A stretch of 64,000 bases of DNA from Ligustrum vulgare (taxonomy: Eukaryota; Streptophyta; Magnoliopsida; Lamiales; Oleaceae): contig OY743183.1 of assembly GCA_963555705.1 (NCBI GenBank), positions 28,617,932-28,681,931 of the forward strand. Direction: 5' to 3'. The translations under genes and the position numbers were made by a program. Below are positions 45,845-56,252 of the stretch, one piece after another. The notes under the pieces are model-generated. The model made no database searches, was not told the DNA's origin, and worked only from the letters and a program-made list of their open reading frames with translations. Position 1 is the stretch's first letter, and the number at the start of each line of letters is the position of its first letter.

Positions 45845-46438
45845 TCAAACTTGGTTGAAAAGTTCTGGGTACATATTCTTGATGTCCTCTTCTCTTTCCC
45901 ACGTTGATTCTTCGATATCATGGTTTCGCCATTGAACTCTCACTAATGGGATTTCTTTTGTCCTCAATTGCTGGATTTTGCGATCTAAGATTGCTACTGG
46001 TTTTTCTTCATAAGTCATGTTTTGTTGGATATCTAATGGTTGATAACTAACCACATGACTCGGATCTGACACATATTGTCTAAGCATTGACACGTGGAAT
46101 ACATCATGAATTGCTGACAAATCTGGTGGCAGAGCTATTAGATAAGCTACATTTCCAACCTTTTGCAAAATTTCGAAAGGACCCACAAATCTTGGTCGAA
46201 GTTTTCCCTTCTTTCCAAAGCGATAAACTCCCTTCATCGGTGCCACCTTTAGAAAAACCTTATCACCAACATTGAATGCTAAATCTTTTCTCCTTTTATC
46301 AGCATAACATTTTTGTCGATCTTGAGCTGCCTTAATTCTAGCTCTTATCTTATCAACTGCTCGACTGGTTTCCTCAATTATTTCTGGTCCCAATACTCTT
46401 CGCTCACCTACTTCATCCCAATAAAGAGGAGATCTACA
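45845..46438 (-). CDS. Integrase C-terminus and chromodomain segment
   Basis: The last part of the pol polyprotein, in frame with integrase but separated from it by one stop codon at 46436-46438. It contains an HHCC-distal C-terminal integrase region (KLRPRFVGPFEIL and HDVFHVSMLRQY). A chromodomain follows (about residues 130-180 of the 182-residue frame), reading PVAILDRKIQQLRTKEIPL, VQWRNHDIEESTWE and EREEDIK. In chromoviruses this domain reads chromatin marks and guides integration. It ends 27 bp from the polypurine tract. Confidence 0.9.
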   Translation of the reverse strand, partial: CRSPLYWDEVGERRVLGPEIIEETSRAVDKIRARIKAAQDRQKCYADKRRKDLAFNVGDKVFLKVAPMKGVYRFGKKGKLRPRFVGPFEILQKVGNVAYLIALPPDLSAIHDVFHVSMLRQYVSDPSHVVSYQPLDIQQNMTYEEKPVAILDRKIQQLRTKEIPLVRVQWRNHDIEESTWEREEDIKNMYPELFNQV

Positions 46439-47149
46439 TTATCTACCATATAGAGCTTCATAAGGTGCCATCTTTATAGTAGCTTGATAGCTATTATTAT
46501 AGGCAAACTCTACCAATGGTACATAATTTTCCCAACTGCCTCCTAAATCAAGGACGCAGGCACATAGCATATCCTCTAAAGTTTGTATAGTTCTCTCTGA
46601 TTGTCCATCTGTTAGAGGATGAAATGTCGTACTAAAACTTAATTTGGTTCCCATAGCTCCTTGCAAACTTTTCCAAAATTTAGAAGTAAATCTTAGATCT
46701 CTATCAGATACGATCGAGGATGGGACACCATGTAAGCGGATGACCTCTTTGATGTATAATCGTGCATATTGATCCATACTGAAATTCATCTTCACTGGTA
46801 GAAAATGAGCCGACTTTGTTAACCGATCGACTATAACCCACATAGCATTATTTCCCCTATCTGATTTTGGAAAACCCATAACAAAATCCATAGTTATATG
46901 TTCCCATTTCCATTGTGGAATTTTTAATGGTTCCAACAATCCTGACGGCCTTTGATGTTCAGCTTTCACTTGTTGACAAGTCATGCACTTCTTAACAAAA
47001 AGACCTATGCACCATTTCATATTTGTCCACCACAATATACTCCTTAGGTCTCGATACATCTTTGTACCTCCTAGATGAGCAGTATATGGAGTTAAGTGTG
47101 CTTCTTCAAGAATTTCTTTCCTCAATCCCTCGTCTTTTGGTACACACAA
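46439..47149 (-). CDS. Integrase segment of Tekay element
   Basis: A 236-residue open segment of the polyprotein; the start is nominal. A zinc-binding HHCC domain has H18, H25, C55 and C58. The catalytic core D88 (ITMDFV), D149 (VSDRD) and E185 (GQSERT) form a complete DDE triad, so this part could be catalytically intact. It is flanked by stop codons on both sides in the same frame as RT and the chromodomain. Confidence 0.93.
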   Translation of the reverse strand: MCVPKDEGLRKEILEEAHLTPYTAHLGGTKMYRDLRSILWWTNMKWCIGLFVKKCMTCQQVKAEHQRPSGLLEPLKIPQWKWEHITMDFVMGFPKSDRGNNAMWVIVDRLTKSAHFLPVKMNFSMDQYARLYIKEVIRLHGVPSSIVSDRDLRFTSKFWKSLQGAMGTKLSFSTTFHPLTDGQSERTIQTLEDMLCACVLDLGGSWENYVPLVEFAYNNSYQATIKMAPYEALYGR

Positions 47150-47284
47150 CCTTCCCTTAAAGAGTAAGGCTTTATCAGGGCTTAACTAAAAATCCTTTCG
47201 CTTGCTAGTACCGACTTCTGATTTAATCTTTTGTAGGAAAGAATCACCATCCTGTGCTACTCTAATTCGATCTCTAAGTGTTGG

Positions 47285-48793
47285 TCAAATCATTAGAGCC
47301 GATATCCTGGTGATAGTTTGTGTTGGTGGAGTAATTACTTCTAGATGTAAGTTTTCGAAATCCTTTAACAAATAGTCTTGCATAGTAATTAACATTGTTA
47401 AATGTCCAATTTTCTTTCTACTAAGAGCATCTACTACTACATTAGCTTTACTAGGATGGTAAAGGATAGTGCAATCATAATCCTTTACAAGCTCTAGCCA
47501 TCTCCTCTGCCTCATATTTAGTTCCTTTTTGGTGAAAAAGTACTTCAGACTCTTGTGATAAGTATATATATCACACCTACTTCCATATAAGTAATGACGC
47601 CATATCTTAAGGGCATGAACTACTACAGCTAATTCTAGATCATGTGTTGGGTAGTTCTGTTCATATTGTTTCAATTGTCTAGAAGCGTAAGCTATCACCT
47701 TTCCTTTCTGCATCAGGACACACCCTATGCCTTGTTTTGAAGCGTCACTATATATGACGAATCCATCTGATCCATCTGGTATTGTTAATACTGGAGCTGT
47801 TACTAATCTTCGTTTCAGCTCCTTGAAGCTCTGTTCACATTTTTCTGTCCATTGAAATTTTATCCCTTTACGAGTCAACTGGGTCAATGGTCCTGCTATT
47901 TTAGAAAATCCCTCGATAAACCTTCTGTAGTAACCAGCCAATCCCAAAAAGCTACGTATTTCTCCAACATTGGTTGGTTTTGTCCAATTATTCACTGCTT
48001 CAACTTTAGTTGGGTCTACTTTAATGCCTTGTGCTGTGATTACATGCCCCAGAAAACCTATCTTATCCAACCAAAATTCATATTTCTTGAATTTGGCATA
48101 AAGCTTCTCTTTTCTTAGAGTTTCCAAGACAATCCTGAGATGTTTCTCATGTTCTTCATCACTCTTCGAATAAATTAAGATGTCATCAATAAAAACTATG
48201 ACAAATTGATCTAAGTATTCATGAAATACCATGTTCATTAGATCCATAAATACTGCTGGGGCATTGGTTAATCCAAAAGGCATCACCAAAAAATCATAAT
48301 GCCCATAACGCGTCCTAAAAGCTGTCTTAGGGATGTCATCTGACTTAATTCTCAATTGATGATATCCTGATCTCAGATCAATCTTCGAAAATATTGTAGC
48401 CCCCTTGAGTTGGTCAAACAAATCTTCTATTCTCGGAAGTGGGTATTTTTTTTTGATAGTGAGGCGATTCAATTCTCGATAGTCAATACACAGTCTCATT
48501 GTTCCATCCTTCTTTTTCACAAACAGCACAGGCGCACCCCAAGGTGATACACTTGGTCTAATAAAACCTTTATCAAGAAATTCCTTCAACTGTGCCTTTA
48601 ACTCTTGTAGTTCCAAGGGTGCCATACGATATGGAGCCTTTGAAATAGGTGTTGCTCCTGGTACTAATTCGATGGTAAAATATACTTGTCTGTCTGGAGG
48701 TACACCTGAAAGATCTTCTGGAAAAACATCTTTATAGTGTTGAACTATTCGAACGTCCTCAACTGACAACTTATCTTGTTTAATGTTAGACAT
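47285..48793 (-). CDS. Reverse transcriptase-RNase H segment
   Basis: A 502-residue open segment. The RT domain covers about residues 60-240, with D139 (SKIDLRSG) and the FIDD box at 201-204. A connection region follows. The RNase H domain runs from about 340 to 460, with D350 (YSDAS), E387 (HDLEL) and D456 (DALSRK). The position normally occupied by aspartate in TDHKSL is tyrosine (residue 412, codon 47558-47560), so one of the four metal-binding carboxylates is lost. RT may be intact but RNase H is probably inactive. A TGA at 47282 separates it from integrase in the same frame. Confidence 0.95.
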   Translation of the reverse strand: MSNIKQDKLSVEDVRIVQHYKDVFPEDLSGVPPDRQVYFTIELVPGATPISKAPYRMAPLELQELKAQLKEFLDKGFIRPSVSPWGAPVLFVKKKDGTMRLCIDYRELNRLTIKKKYPLPRIEDLFDQLKGATIFSKIDLRSGYHQLRIKSDDIPKTAFRTRYGHYDFLVMPFGLTNAPAVFMDLMNMVFHEYLDQFVIVFIDDILIYSKSDEEHEKHLRIVLETLRKEKLYAKFKKYEFWLDKIGFLGHVITAQGIKVDPTKVEAVNNWTKPTNVGEIRSFLGLAGYYRRFIEGFSKIAGPLTQLTRKGIKFQWTEKCEQSFKELKRRLVTAPVLTIPDGSDGFVIYSDASKQGIGCVLMQKGKVIAYASRQLKQYEQNYPTHDLELAVVVHALKIWRHYLYGSRCDIYTYHKSLKYFFTKKELNMRQRRWLELVKDYDCTILYHPSKANVVVDALSRKKIGHLTMLITMQDYLLKDFENLHLEVITPPTQTITRISALMI

Positions 48794-48798
48794 CGATA

Positions 48799-49414
48799 TT
48801 AGAAATCCCTGACATAATTCCTTCCTTCCTTCCTCAAAATCCTTTCAACCCGAGTTGTTGACACTATAGGAGGCAAAGTATTTGCCTCAGTTCCTACAAA
48901 ACGAAACTCCTTTTCCCCCGATCTTTGGAAAATAACCACTCTTTCGATACAATGAATGGTTGCATAGTTTTTAGACAACCAATCCATACCAAGGATAACA
49001 TCAAAGTCTTTTATCGTTAGCAGAATTAAATCTACTGCTATATCTCTACCATCAATTTCCATCTTAAGATCTCTAGCTATTTGGTCAGCAACAAAGTATC
49101 TTTCCAGATGGAAGAGAGATTTCTAAGGTATATGGAAGGAATTCACATTCTACTTTAGACTTTGCAACAAATGAAGAAGAAATGAACGAATGAGTAGCTC
49201 CAAAATCTATAAGTACAAATGCAGGCATATTGGAAACAGAGATGATACCTGCTAGGACATTAGGGTCTCTCTCTGCTGCTTGCCTAGATAAGGAGAAAAC
49301 CCTTGACTTCCCTTTCTTGTCATCTCCAGCCTTCTGTGCCTGATTCTGGGGGCATTCTTTAGCAAAATGTCCTGATTTTCCACACTTAAAACAAACATTT
49401 TTCCCAATAAGCAT
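48799..49414 (-). pseudogene. Second zinc knuckle and protease, frameshifted
   Basis: Two overlapping pieces. 49414-49085 reads the second knuckle CFKCGKSGHFAKEC and the protease start LIDFGATHSFIS. 49062-48799 reads the protease end, DVILGMDWLSKNYATIHC. They are in different frames, joined by a single-base shift near 49080. Another shift lies near 48796 before RT. The catalytic aspartate is present, but the next residue is F instead of the usual T. Confidence 0.88.
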
Positions 49415-50391
49415 TCTCCTTTGTGAGGTCTATCACACTTAGGACAACGTTTAACATCACCAGCTCCTGATGTCTCGGCCTTTCCTTTCTTTGGAGCACT
49501 ATTCCACTTTCCTCTACCGTTATTTTGTCTATCAAAGCTCCACTTTCTCTTACCAGCGAAATTTTGGACTTGCTGGGAATTTCCAGTATTTTGAGTCCTT
49601 TGATAAGAAATGCTCTGTGCTCGCTTCAAGACTTCTCGATAACTGCCCAGCTCGAGAACTGATACTATATCACGAACATAAGGTTGAAGCCCACGTTCGA
49701 ACCTTCTAGCCCGCTTTTCCTCCGTATCCACTAGATGTGTAGCAAACCTTGATAATTCCTCAAACTTACGCTCATATTCCACGAGGGTCATGGTTCCCTG
49801 CTGGAGTCTTAGGAATTCCATCTCCTTTTGATCTTTCACAGCTCTCGGGAAGAATTTTTCTTCTACCAGTTCCTTAAACCTCACCCAAGTTATAGCCTGT
49901 TCTTCGGCAGTTGTTAACGATCTGGTAGTCATGTCCCACCAATGGCTAGCCCCCTTCTTTAACATAAACGCTGAAAATGTTACTTTTTCAAAATCTTCAT
50001 ATCTTATAAACTTAAAGATACGTTCTATTTCTCGTAACCAATCTTCAACTGCTAAGGGATCCGTGCTCCCCTCGAACGATGGAGGGTTCATTTTACGAAA
50101 CTGCTCTATCATTGCAGTTCGATCCCTCGGGTTGGGTACTATTTGAGGTTGAATAGCGCGTTGGTTGGGCACTTGTTGATCATTTGGTACTTGTTGATTT
50201 GGTGTTCGTTGCTCTGTGAGAGGTGGTGCCTGTTGTTGCTGTTGTTTTCCCAACTCCCGCATTATGGCAAGCAATTCTTGTGCAAAGTTTGCTACATTAA
50301 CTTCCCCACCACTAGAACTAGCATTAGCATTTCCGCTGCCTAAGTTCATATTGGAATTTGGTGCACTTCCGTGGTTGCGCTTCGGAGGCAT
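49252..50391 (-). CDS. gag of Tekay element
   Basis: Starts MPPKRNHGS, then a Gln/Pro/Asn-rich N-terminal region. The retrotransposon gag core covers about residues 100-220 (PPSFEGSTDPLAVEDWL, FKELVEEKFFP, ERKFEELSRFATHLV). The first knuckle CPKCDRPHKGEC lies near residue 325. After that a frameshift at about 49405 sends the frame into an artificial tail, while the true continuation is in the next frame. Gag forms the particle that packages element RNA. The ATG at 50391 is well placed. Confidence 0.92.
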   Translation of the reverse strand: MPPKRNHGSAPNSNMNLGSGNANASSSGGEVNVANFAQELLAIMRELGKQQQQQAPPLTEQRTPNQQVPNDQQVPNQRAIQPQIVPNPRDRTAMIEQFRKMNPPSFEGSTDPLAVEDWLREIERIFKFIRYEDFEKVTFSAFMLKKGASHWWDMTTRSLTTAEEQAITWVRFKELVEEKFFPRAVKDQKEMEFLRLQQGTMTLVEYERKFEELSRFATHLVDTEEKRARRFERGLQPYVRDIVSVLELGSYREVLKRAQSISYQRTQNTGNSQQVQNFAGKRKWSFDRQNNGRGKWNSAPKKGKAETSGAGDVKRCPKCDRPHKGECLLGKMFVLSVENQDILLKNAPRIRHRRLEMTRKGSQGFSPYLGKQQRETLMS

Positions 50392-50604
50392 TTCCTTTGA
50401 ATGAAAATATTCATCCAGTTAGAAATACTTCAAAATGAAACACTCACTTGAAAAAGTGAAAGGCCAAGACAACTTTCCTTCATATATATATATATATATA
50501 TATTACAAACAAAAGTCATATTAAGATACTATACATTCAAAAGTAGATGTACGCATTACATCCTATTCTATTCCAAAAACAAAGATAGCTAGATAAGATG
50601 GTGT

Positions 50605-51240
50605 CTAATCTTCTATTTCTTCTGGATCCTCCTCGGGGTCTTCCTCTGGGTCTTCCTCTGTGTCTTCCTCTGGTTCTTCTTCTGGGTCTTCCTCTGGGTC
50701 TTCCTCTGGGTCCTCCTCTGGTTCTTCCTCTAAGTCTTCCTCTAACATACTTTGCTCTGAATTAGCTAGGATTGGTACTGGTCCTACTGGAAGACTTTCA
50801 TCGAGAACTCTAGGAAAGCACTTAGCCAACAGTCCATTATCTAGCCTAGAATTGGTAGCTCGTAGACTAGTATTCAAGGACAAGGTCATAGTCTTCTTAA
50901 AGTTTCGCTATAAATTGCGACTAATTTCATAACTTTCTCGAAGTAAATATGTAAGATCCTCATATGAAAGGTCATCATCAGACCACTGCACAATCTCATT
51001 TATAACTGAAGCCCAAGGATCTCGAACAGTTTCATTTAACCGTAGTATCTTCACCTTATCCCTTATGCCATGGTGTATTTTCCACAACATCTCAGTAATG
51101 CAATCTAGTAGGTCAAGATGTTGCTCTAAACTATGGAGCGGATGCATACAATAATTATGATAAAATGCCAATAACACATCCCGCTTCTCCGCAAAACAAC
51201 AAGCTTCTGTCTTGGTGGGGGTTCTTATCATTCCTGCCAT
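50605..51240 (-). pseudogene. Extra open frame upstream of gag, acidic C-terminus
   Basis: Between the primer site and gag, in sense with gag, one frame runs from ATG 51240 to 50605 with a single TAG at about 50907. The first 110 residues (MAGMIRTPTKTEACC, DLLDCITEMLWKIHHGIRD, SYEDLTYLLRESYE) look like a folded helical domain. The second part ends in a run of EEDP-type repeats, about 40 residues, encoded by a 12-bp tandem repeat at 50630-50745. I do not recognise the family. Ordinary Tekay elements are not known to me to carry such a protein. It could be a captured gene or an accessory leader protein. Confidence 0.55.
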
Positions 51241-51557
51241 ATCTAGGATAGAAAATTAATTACGTTACTCTACTAGGCTCTAATAAATATAATTACACAA
51301 TGAATTCATAATCTCATGTATGACTTAATTCAAAAATAATCCTATATCCAACAATAGATATAGCACAGTTCATTGCATAAGAAAACTCATAAACTTTGAA
51401 AATGATTTTTACCTTGATCGCCGGTTGAAAGTCAATTGCTAGCTTGCTCGATGATGATGGACAGTAACTTTCTTAAAATGTTTATGCATAATTAAAAACA
51501 TATAAAGTTCATACTAGACTCATTAAATCTACAAAAAGTCTAGAGAAAAGTATAACC

Positions 51558-51569
51558 GCTCTGATACCA
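51558..51569 (-). promoter_or_regulatory. Primer binding site of Tekay element
   Basis: The minus strand reads TGGTATCAGAGC, three bases from the LTR end, matching initiator tRNA-Met. Confidence 0.9.
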
Positions 51570-53275
51570 CGCTGTGACGACCCGAACCTTAGCTTCGAGT
51601 GTCACGTATTAAACATAATAACTTTTTCTTTTGTTACATGAAAAAAAAAACTATTAAATAAAATGAAATATATACTGGAAACTTATTTTCAACTTGTAGT
51701 AAAATATCTCTATAAAATTTAATGGCCAGCAGAAGTACATGCTAACCTGAAATTTTTCTTTACGCAAACGAACTCGGTGCAGTCACGGCTAGTTGGGGCA
51801 GCCAGTTCAAACATTTTTATAAAATTCATCCCAACTCCGTTTTCTACAAAATCTATGGCATTAGAAATATATTTTCAATTAGTTTCCTATATTAAAATAT
51901 GGAAAATTATTAAGATCATGTGATATAGACGTTTTATTAAAACAGTGAGGTCCTGCACAGAAACTTCAGATTGACCTTTCGACGCTTAAAAATTTATATC
52001 TCAGGCCACACAAATCCAAATGGAGTGATTCTTGAGCTCATATAAATAAAACTCAAATAGGAACGCATCAGTATTTTTGGACTCTCAAATAGGTGTCTAT
52101 AGAATTAGTAATAGTATTTTGAATTGACCCTAAAAACCTGTCCAGTTTCTGCCTCTTTTATCATTGCAGGAAAAGGTCTATAAAAATTTCTCTTAGCATA
52201 ACATGAAAGATATGATCACAAAATTTACTTTCATTACCATATTACATCATGTCTTATACATGTTTATATTTAATACCACAAGAAAAACATATGGAAAACA
52301 GTTTTTTGAACAAAACATACGAAAAGGAAACTGATGCAAAATAAATTTGTCCTCAGTCCATCATCGAGTAGGCGACTGACTTCCTCCGACTCAACGATCA
52401 TGAATCTGAAGATTTAGTACAAAATACTATGAGTATAAAGAATACTCAGTAAGATATCATGCTCGGATTTAACATGTTAATATTACACAAAAGAAAGCAT
52501 TCAAACACATACTTGCACACTCCAACTTGCCGGTGCCCTTCGGACTTGTCCTAAGGCATAAATAGATATCTAACTTTGTGGACTTGTCCACATCTTTCAT
52601 ATTATGGTTTTTCATGCATTGCTTAAGCATAAATATTACCATGAAATCCTACCACTTGAGCATAGAAAGTATCTTACCTTAAAGCTTGGAGAAATTTTGG
52701 TGGAATAGTGTACTTGAAAGTGCTAGCCTTTGCTCTTCTTCTTCTATTCTTACTATATCTTTTCTCTTTACTCTCTTTCACTAACTCTTGCTGTTGGTTT
52801 TTTCTTTGAAAGTAATATTTTTGTTGTCAAGACATATAAAGAACGTCCTTTAATAATCCAAGGAAAGAAGACCTATGAACTAAGTAAGGACAAGAGGTTA
52901 ACTATTTCCTATTGGTGTATCCACATGCAAGATTTATCTCCAATAGCTCTTGCATGCACTCCATGTATTTACCTCATATATTTAATTGAACACCTCATGC
53001 TTAAGTTAAACACCTCATGCTTGCAATGCTAGGAAAAATGATGAGTTCCAGAGTGGCTCGACGAACGTTGACCCGTTGCACGTGCCCGTAGGACCAATCA
53101 CGAGGCAAAGAGCCAAAAGAATCAAGCAGGCAATGCAAGGATTTATGCAAGTGTGGATGGACGAGTGTTCGAGTGCAAAGACCTCATTTCGTTGCATAAC
53201 AAAGTGGAAGAGGAACCAAAGTTGTTACTATTCATTTGGATCAAAGAACAACAAGAAATTGAGGAAGAAGCATTC

Positions 53276-53561
53276 TCACGGCCGTAACCCTACTTTTACG
53301 GCCGTAAAATCATGTTGGCGAAATTTGAATAGAAAGGCCATTACGCCCGTAACATATCTTCTTACGGTCGTAACTAAAGTAGAAGGACTCACGGCCGTAA
53401 ACCAAATCCTCACGGCCGTAAAAAGAGTTTAGCAGTTTTTATACTTTTTGTTCAGGAGGTTGATTACGGTCGTAAAGGGCGTTGTCACGGCCGTAACATA
53501 TGTTTTAATTTTTTAATCCGTAGCATTCTTACGACCGTAAACTCATAAGTCACGGCCGTAA
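53276..53561 (+). promoter_or_regulatory. Five-pair palindrome array, nested 5' LTR
   Basis: TTACGGCCGTAA variants start at 53276/53296, 53341/53362, 53389/53410, 53464/53485 and 53529/53550. Spacing within pairs is 20, 21, 21, 21 and 21 bp. Pairs start 65, 48, 75 and 65 bp apart. The array ends 86 bp upstream of the TATA box. The second member of each pair tends to begin TCACGG. Confidence 0.7.
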
Positions 53562-53646
53562 TTTAGCGCCGCGAATTAAAACCTAATTTCAGCGTTTAGT
53601 TTATTTTGCAATTCTAGTTTATTTAGGTTTCTTTATTTTGTTAGCC

Positions 53647-53655
53647 TATATATAT
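53647..53655 (+). promoter_or_regulatory. TATA box of nested LTR
   Basis: TATATATAT; the equivalent in the 3' LTR is at 56552-56560. Confidence 0.6.
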
Positions 53656-53965
53656 GGCTTTATTCAAAATTGTAAAGACAACTATTATTTTTGAGATTAA
53701 TGATATTGAAGGTGAGATATTCCCTTAATTTCTTCGTGTTCTCGTCGAACAAATTGAACTTATCATAGGATTTGACAACCTTCGTGGTGTTCCTCGTTTG
53801 TGGTTCTTATCTCCGCATCGTAACGGGTTTTGGGTTTAATATACCCATAGTTCTTGCATCGTGAGGTCGGGGTTGCATTGTTACCGTCTACTATCTTGGA
53901 TTTTAGAGCTTTCCGGCGTTTAATTCCGCGTGTTCTTGGTAATCCCCGTATCGGATCACATCATC

Positions 53966-53978
53966 TGGTATCAGTGCC
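53966..53978 (+). promoter_or_regulatory. Primer binding site of nested element
   Basis: TGGTATCAGTGCC, two bases after the LTR end; it matches the initiator tRNA-Met site with one change in the first twelve bases. Confidence 0.85.
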
Positions 53979-54558
53979 TGTCTCTAAATCCAATTATTTA
54001 GTATTCCAGTTCTTTTTCTTTTATTTCCAGTTATTAATCATTCAAAAAAAAAAAATTTATTCCAATTCTTGTTTCTTGAAATTCGTCAGAAATTCAAGAT
54101 TTGCCAACTTCTGTTTCTTGTTCTTGATTATTTTTGTTGAAAAAAAAAATCCGAAATTTAAAAAAAAAATAATAGAAAAGAAGAGCTTTTGATTTGAACA
54201 AGAAATCAAGAAAATAATCTTTGGCAAATCTTTCCAACAATTCTTGTTTCCATTAAATTCCTTATTCCATAAAACTTCTTGCAATAAAATTCTTGTTTCC
54301 ATAATTCCATCTTCAAATTTCCTAATTCCAATTTTTCCATCAACTTTCCTTATTTGCACTTTGGGGTTTATTCCACAAGGACCAAATCCGTGATTAGTTT
54401 GGTGGGTTCTTTGAGAACGTGGGAAAAAGGGAATAGAGAGGAAAAATGCAGAGTGGTGAGATTAATAAAGGGAAAAAGCCAAAATCGAGTGATACACGAG
54501 TGATAAAACACGTGAGGATCTTTATTTAATTTTTTTTCTCTTTTCTTTATTACTAACC

Positions 54559-56252
54559 ATGTCACAAGAGGAAGTTTCGTCGACGGAAAGGGATCTTCAA
54601 GATTTTAAAATGCTTGCAATGGTGGAGGAACGTTTTGCAAAATTGGAGGCGAGGTTGGATGCCAAGTTGGAAGCAAAATTTGGTACACAATCCGGCGTAA
54701 ATGTGGAAAAAACTAATAATCCGGGGGAGACACGTGGTGCGAGAATTGTTCAACCACGTCAGGAACAACCGCGCAATTTTCCTAATTTACGGAGGCCACT
54801 AAGGTATGACTTCAACCCACAAATTAGAGCTAGGAATGAACGTGTTGATGTTGTTGATAGTGATGAAGATAGTGGTGAATTGTCTATTACTAGTATTGGT
54901 AGGAGACGAGATCGGGGAGAAAGACGTGATAGGGGATATAGGCGTGATCGTAGGGATGATGTAGATGGACATGTTGGTAACATTAAAATGTCCATTCCCT
55001 CGTTTCAGGGTAAGAGTAATCCGGACGTTTATTTTGAATGGGAAAAGAGGGTAGAATTAATTTTTTATTGTCATAATTATTCTGAAGCTAAAAAGGTTAA
55101 ATTGGCAGTCGTAGAATTTACTGATTATGCTATTGTATGGTGGGATCGATTGGTTACTAGTAAAAGGAGGAATGGGGAGAGACCTATTGAAACTTGGGAT
55201 GAGTTGAAGGCCCTTATGAGAAAACGATTTGTGCCTGGACATTACTATAGGGATCTCTACCAAAAACTACAAGCTCTTTCCCAAGGTAGTAAGAGTGTGG
55301 AGGATTACCATAGGGAGATGGAGGTTGCCATGATTAGGGCAAATATAGAGGAAGACCCGGAGGCAACCATGGCTAGGTTTTTAAATGGTTTAAATCGAGA
55401 TATTGCTAATGTTATTAATTGCAGCATTATATCGATTTGGAGGAGATGGTTCACATGACCATGAAAGTGGAGCGACAATTAAAAAGGAAGGGAACTTCAA
55501 AATTCTCTACAAGTTCCAATTCTTTTGGTAAGTCTACATGGAGTGGGACTTCTAAAAATGATGGGGTTGTGCAGAAAAATAAATTTGAGGCACCGAAGGG
55601 AAAAATAGAGCCACCCAACAAAGGTAAAATTGCTTTTGATTCTCAAACTCCTAGGACTAGAGATATTCGTTGTTTTAAATGTTCCGGCTTAGGACATATT
55701 TCTTCACAATGTCCAAATAAACGAATATTGGTTATGCGTGACGGGGTATTAAGTTCGGAGGATGAGAAAGAGGGAGAAGTGGAGGATGAGTATAAGGATA
55801 TGCCAGCTCTAGAGGATGTTAGTGAAAATGATGATGGGGACTATGCAGTAGCTAAATCACTTGTCACTAGGAGAGCCCTTAGTACTCAAGTTAAGGTGGA
55901 AGAGTCGGGTGAGCAACGAGAAAATATATTTAATACTAGGTGCTTTGTGAATAACAAGGTGTGTAGTTTGATAATAGATGGTGGTAGTTGTGGGAACGTT
56001 GCTAGCACTACTCTAGTGGAGAAATTATGCCTACCTATACTAAAACACCCTAGGCCATATAAGCTACAATGGTTAAATGAATCGGGTGAGATTAAGGTGA
56101 ATAAACAGGTGGTAGTTGATTGGGCGATTGGGGAGTATGAAGATAGGGTGGTTTGCGATGTGGTACCCATGCATGCGGGGCACATCTTGTTGGGCAGGCC
56201 ATGGCAATTTGATATGAAGGTTATTCATGATGGCTTTAAAAATAGGTATACC
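54559..56252 (+). pseudogene. gag-protease of nested element
   Basis: ATG 54559 opens a 299-residue frame. It has an N-terminal coiled coil, an Arg/Asp-rich segment with RRDRG repeats, and a gag core (PSFQGKSNPDVYFEWEKRV and TWDELKALMRKRFVP). A one-base shift near 55410 moves the frame. It continues (55419-56255) through a zinc knuckle CFKCSGLGHISSQC (about 55670), an acidic linker and a retropepsin with IIDGGSCGNVAS (about 55970) and HILLGRPWQFD (about 56185). Active-site residues are intact. The frame stops where the pol deletion begins. Confidence 0.9.

Larger units (their letters stand above)
53039..53963 (+). repeat. 5' LTR of nested element
   Basis: A 925-bp LTR. From its first base an open frame reads VGPITRQRAKRIKQAMQ, resembling the tail of Ty3 polyproteins. 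In the full-length ancestor the pol frame would therefore have run into the 3' LTR. Five palindrome pairs (53276-53561) and a TATATATAT box at 53647 follow. Confidence 0.88.

Noticed and set aside
47282..47284. Stop between RNase H and integrase as a programmed recoding site
   Set aside because: The element also has several frameshifts and a mutated RNase H residue, so random decay is the simpler reading.
50143..50404. Plus-strand frames opposite the Tekay gag start
   Set aside because: Shadow frames of gag; composition mirrors the Gln-rich coding strand.
53276..53561. Palindromes as RNA dimerisation signals for packaging
   Set aside because: They lie upstream of the TATA box in U3, so they are absent from the 5' leader of the RNA; a DNA-binding role fits better, though U3 is present at the RNA 3' end.
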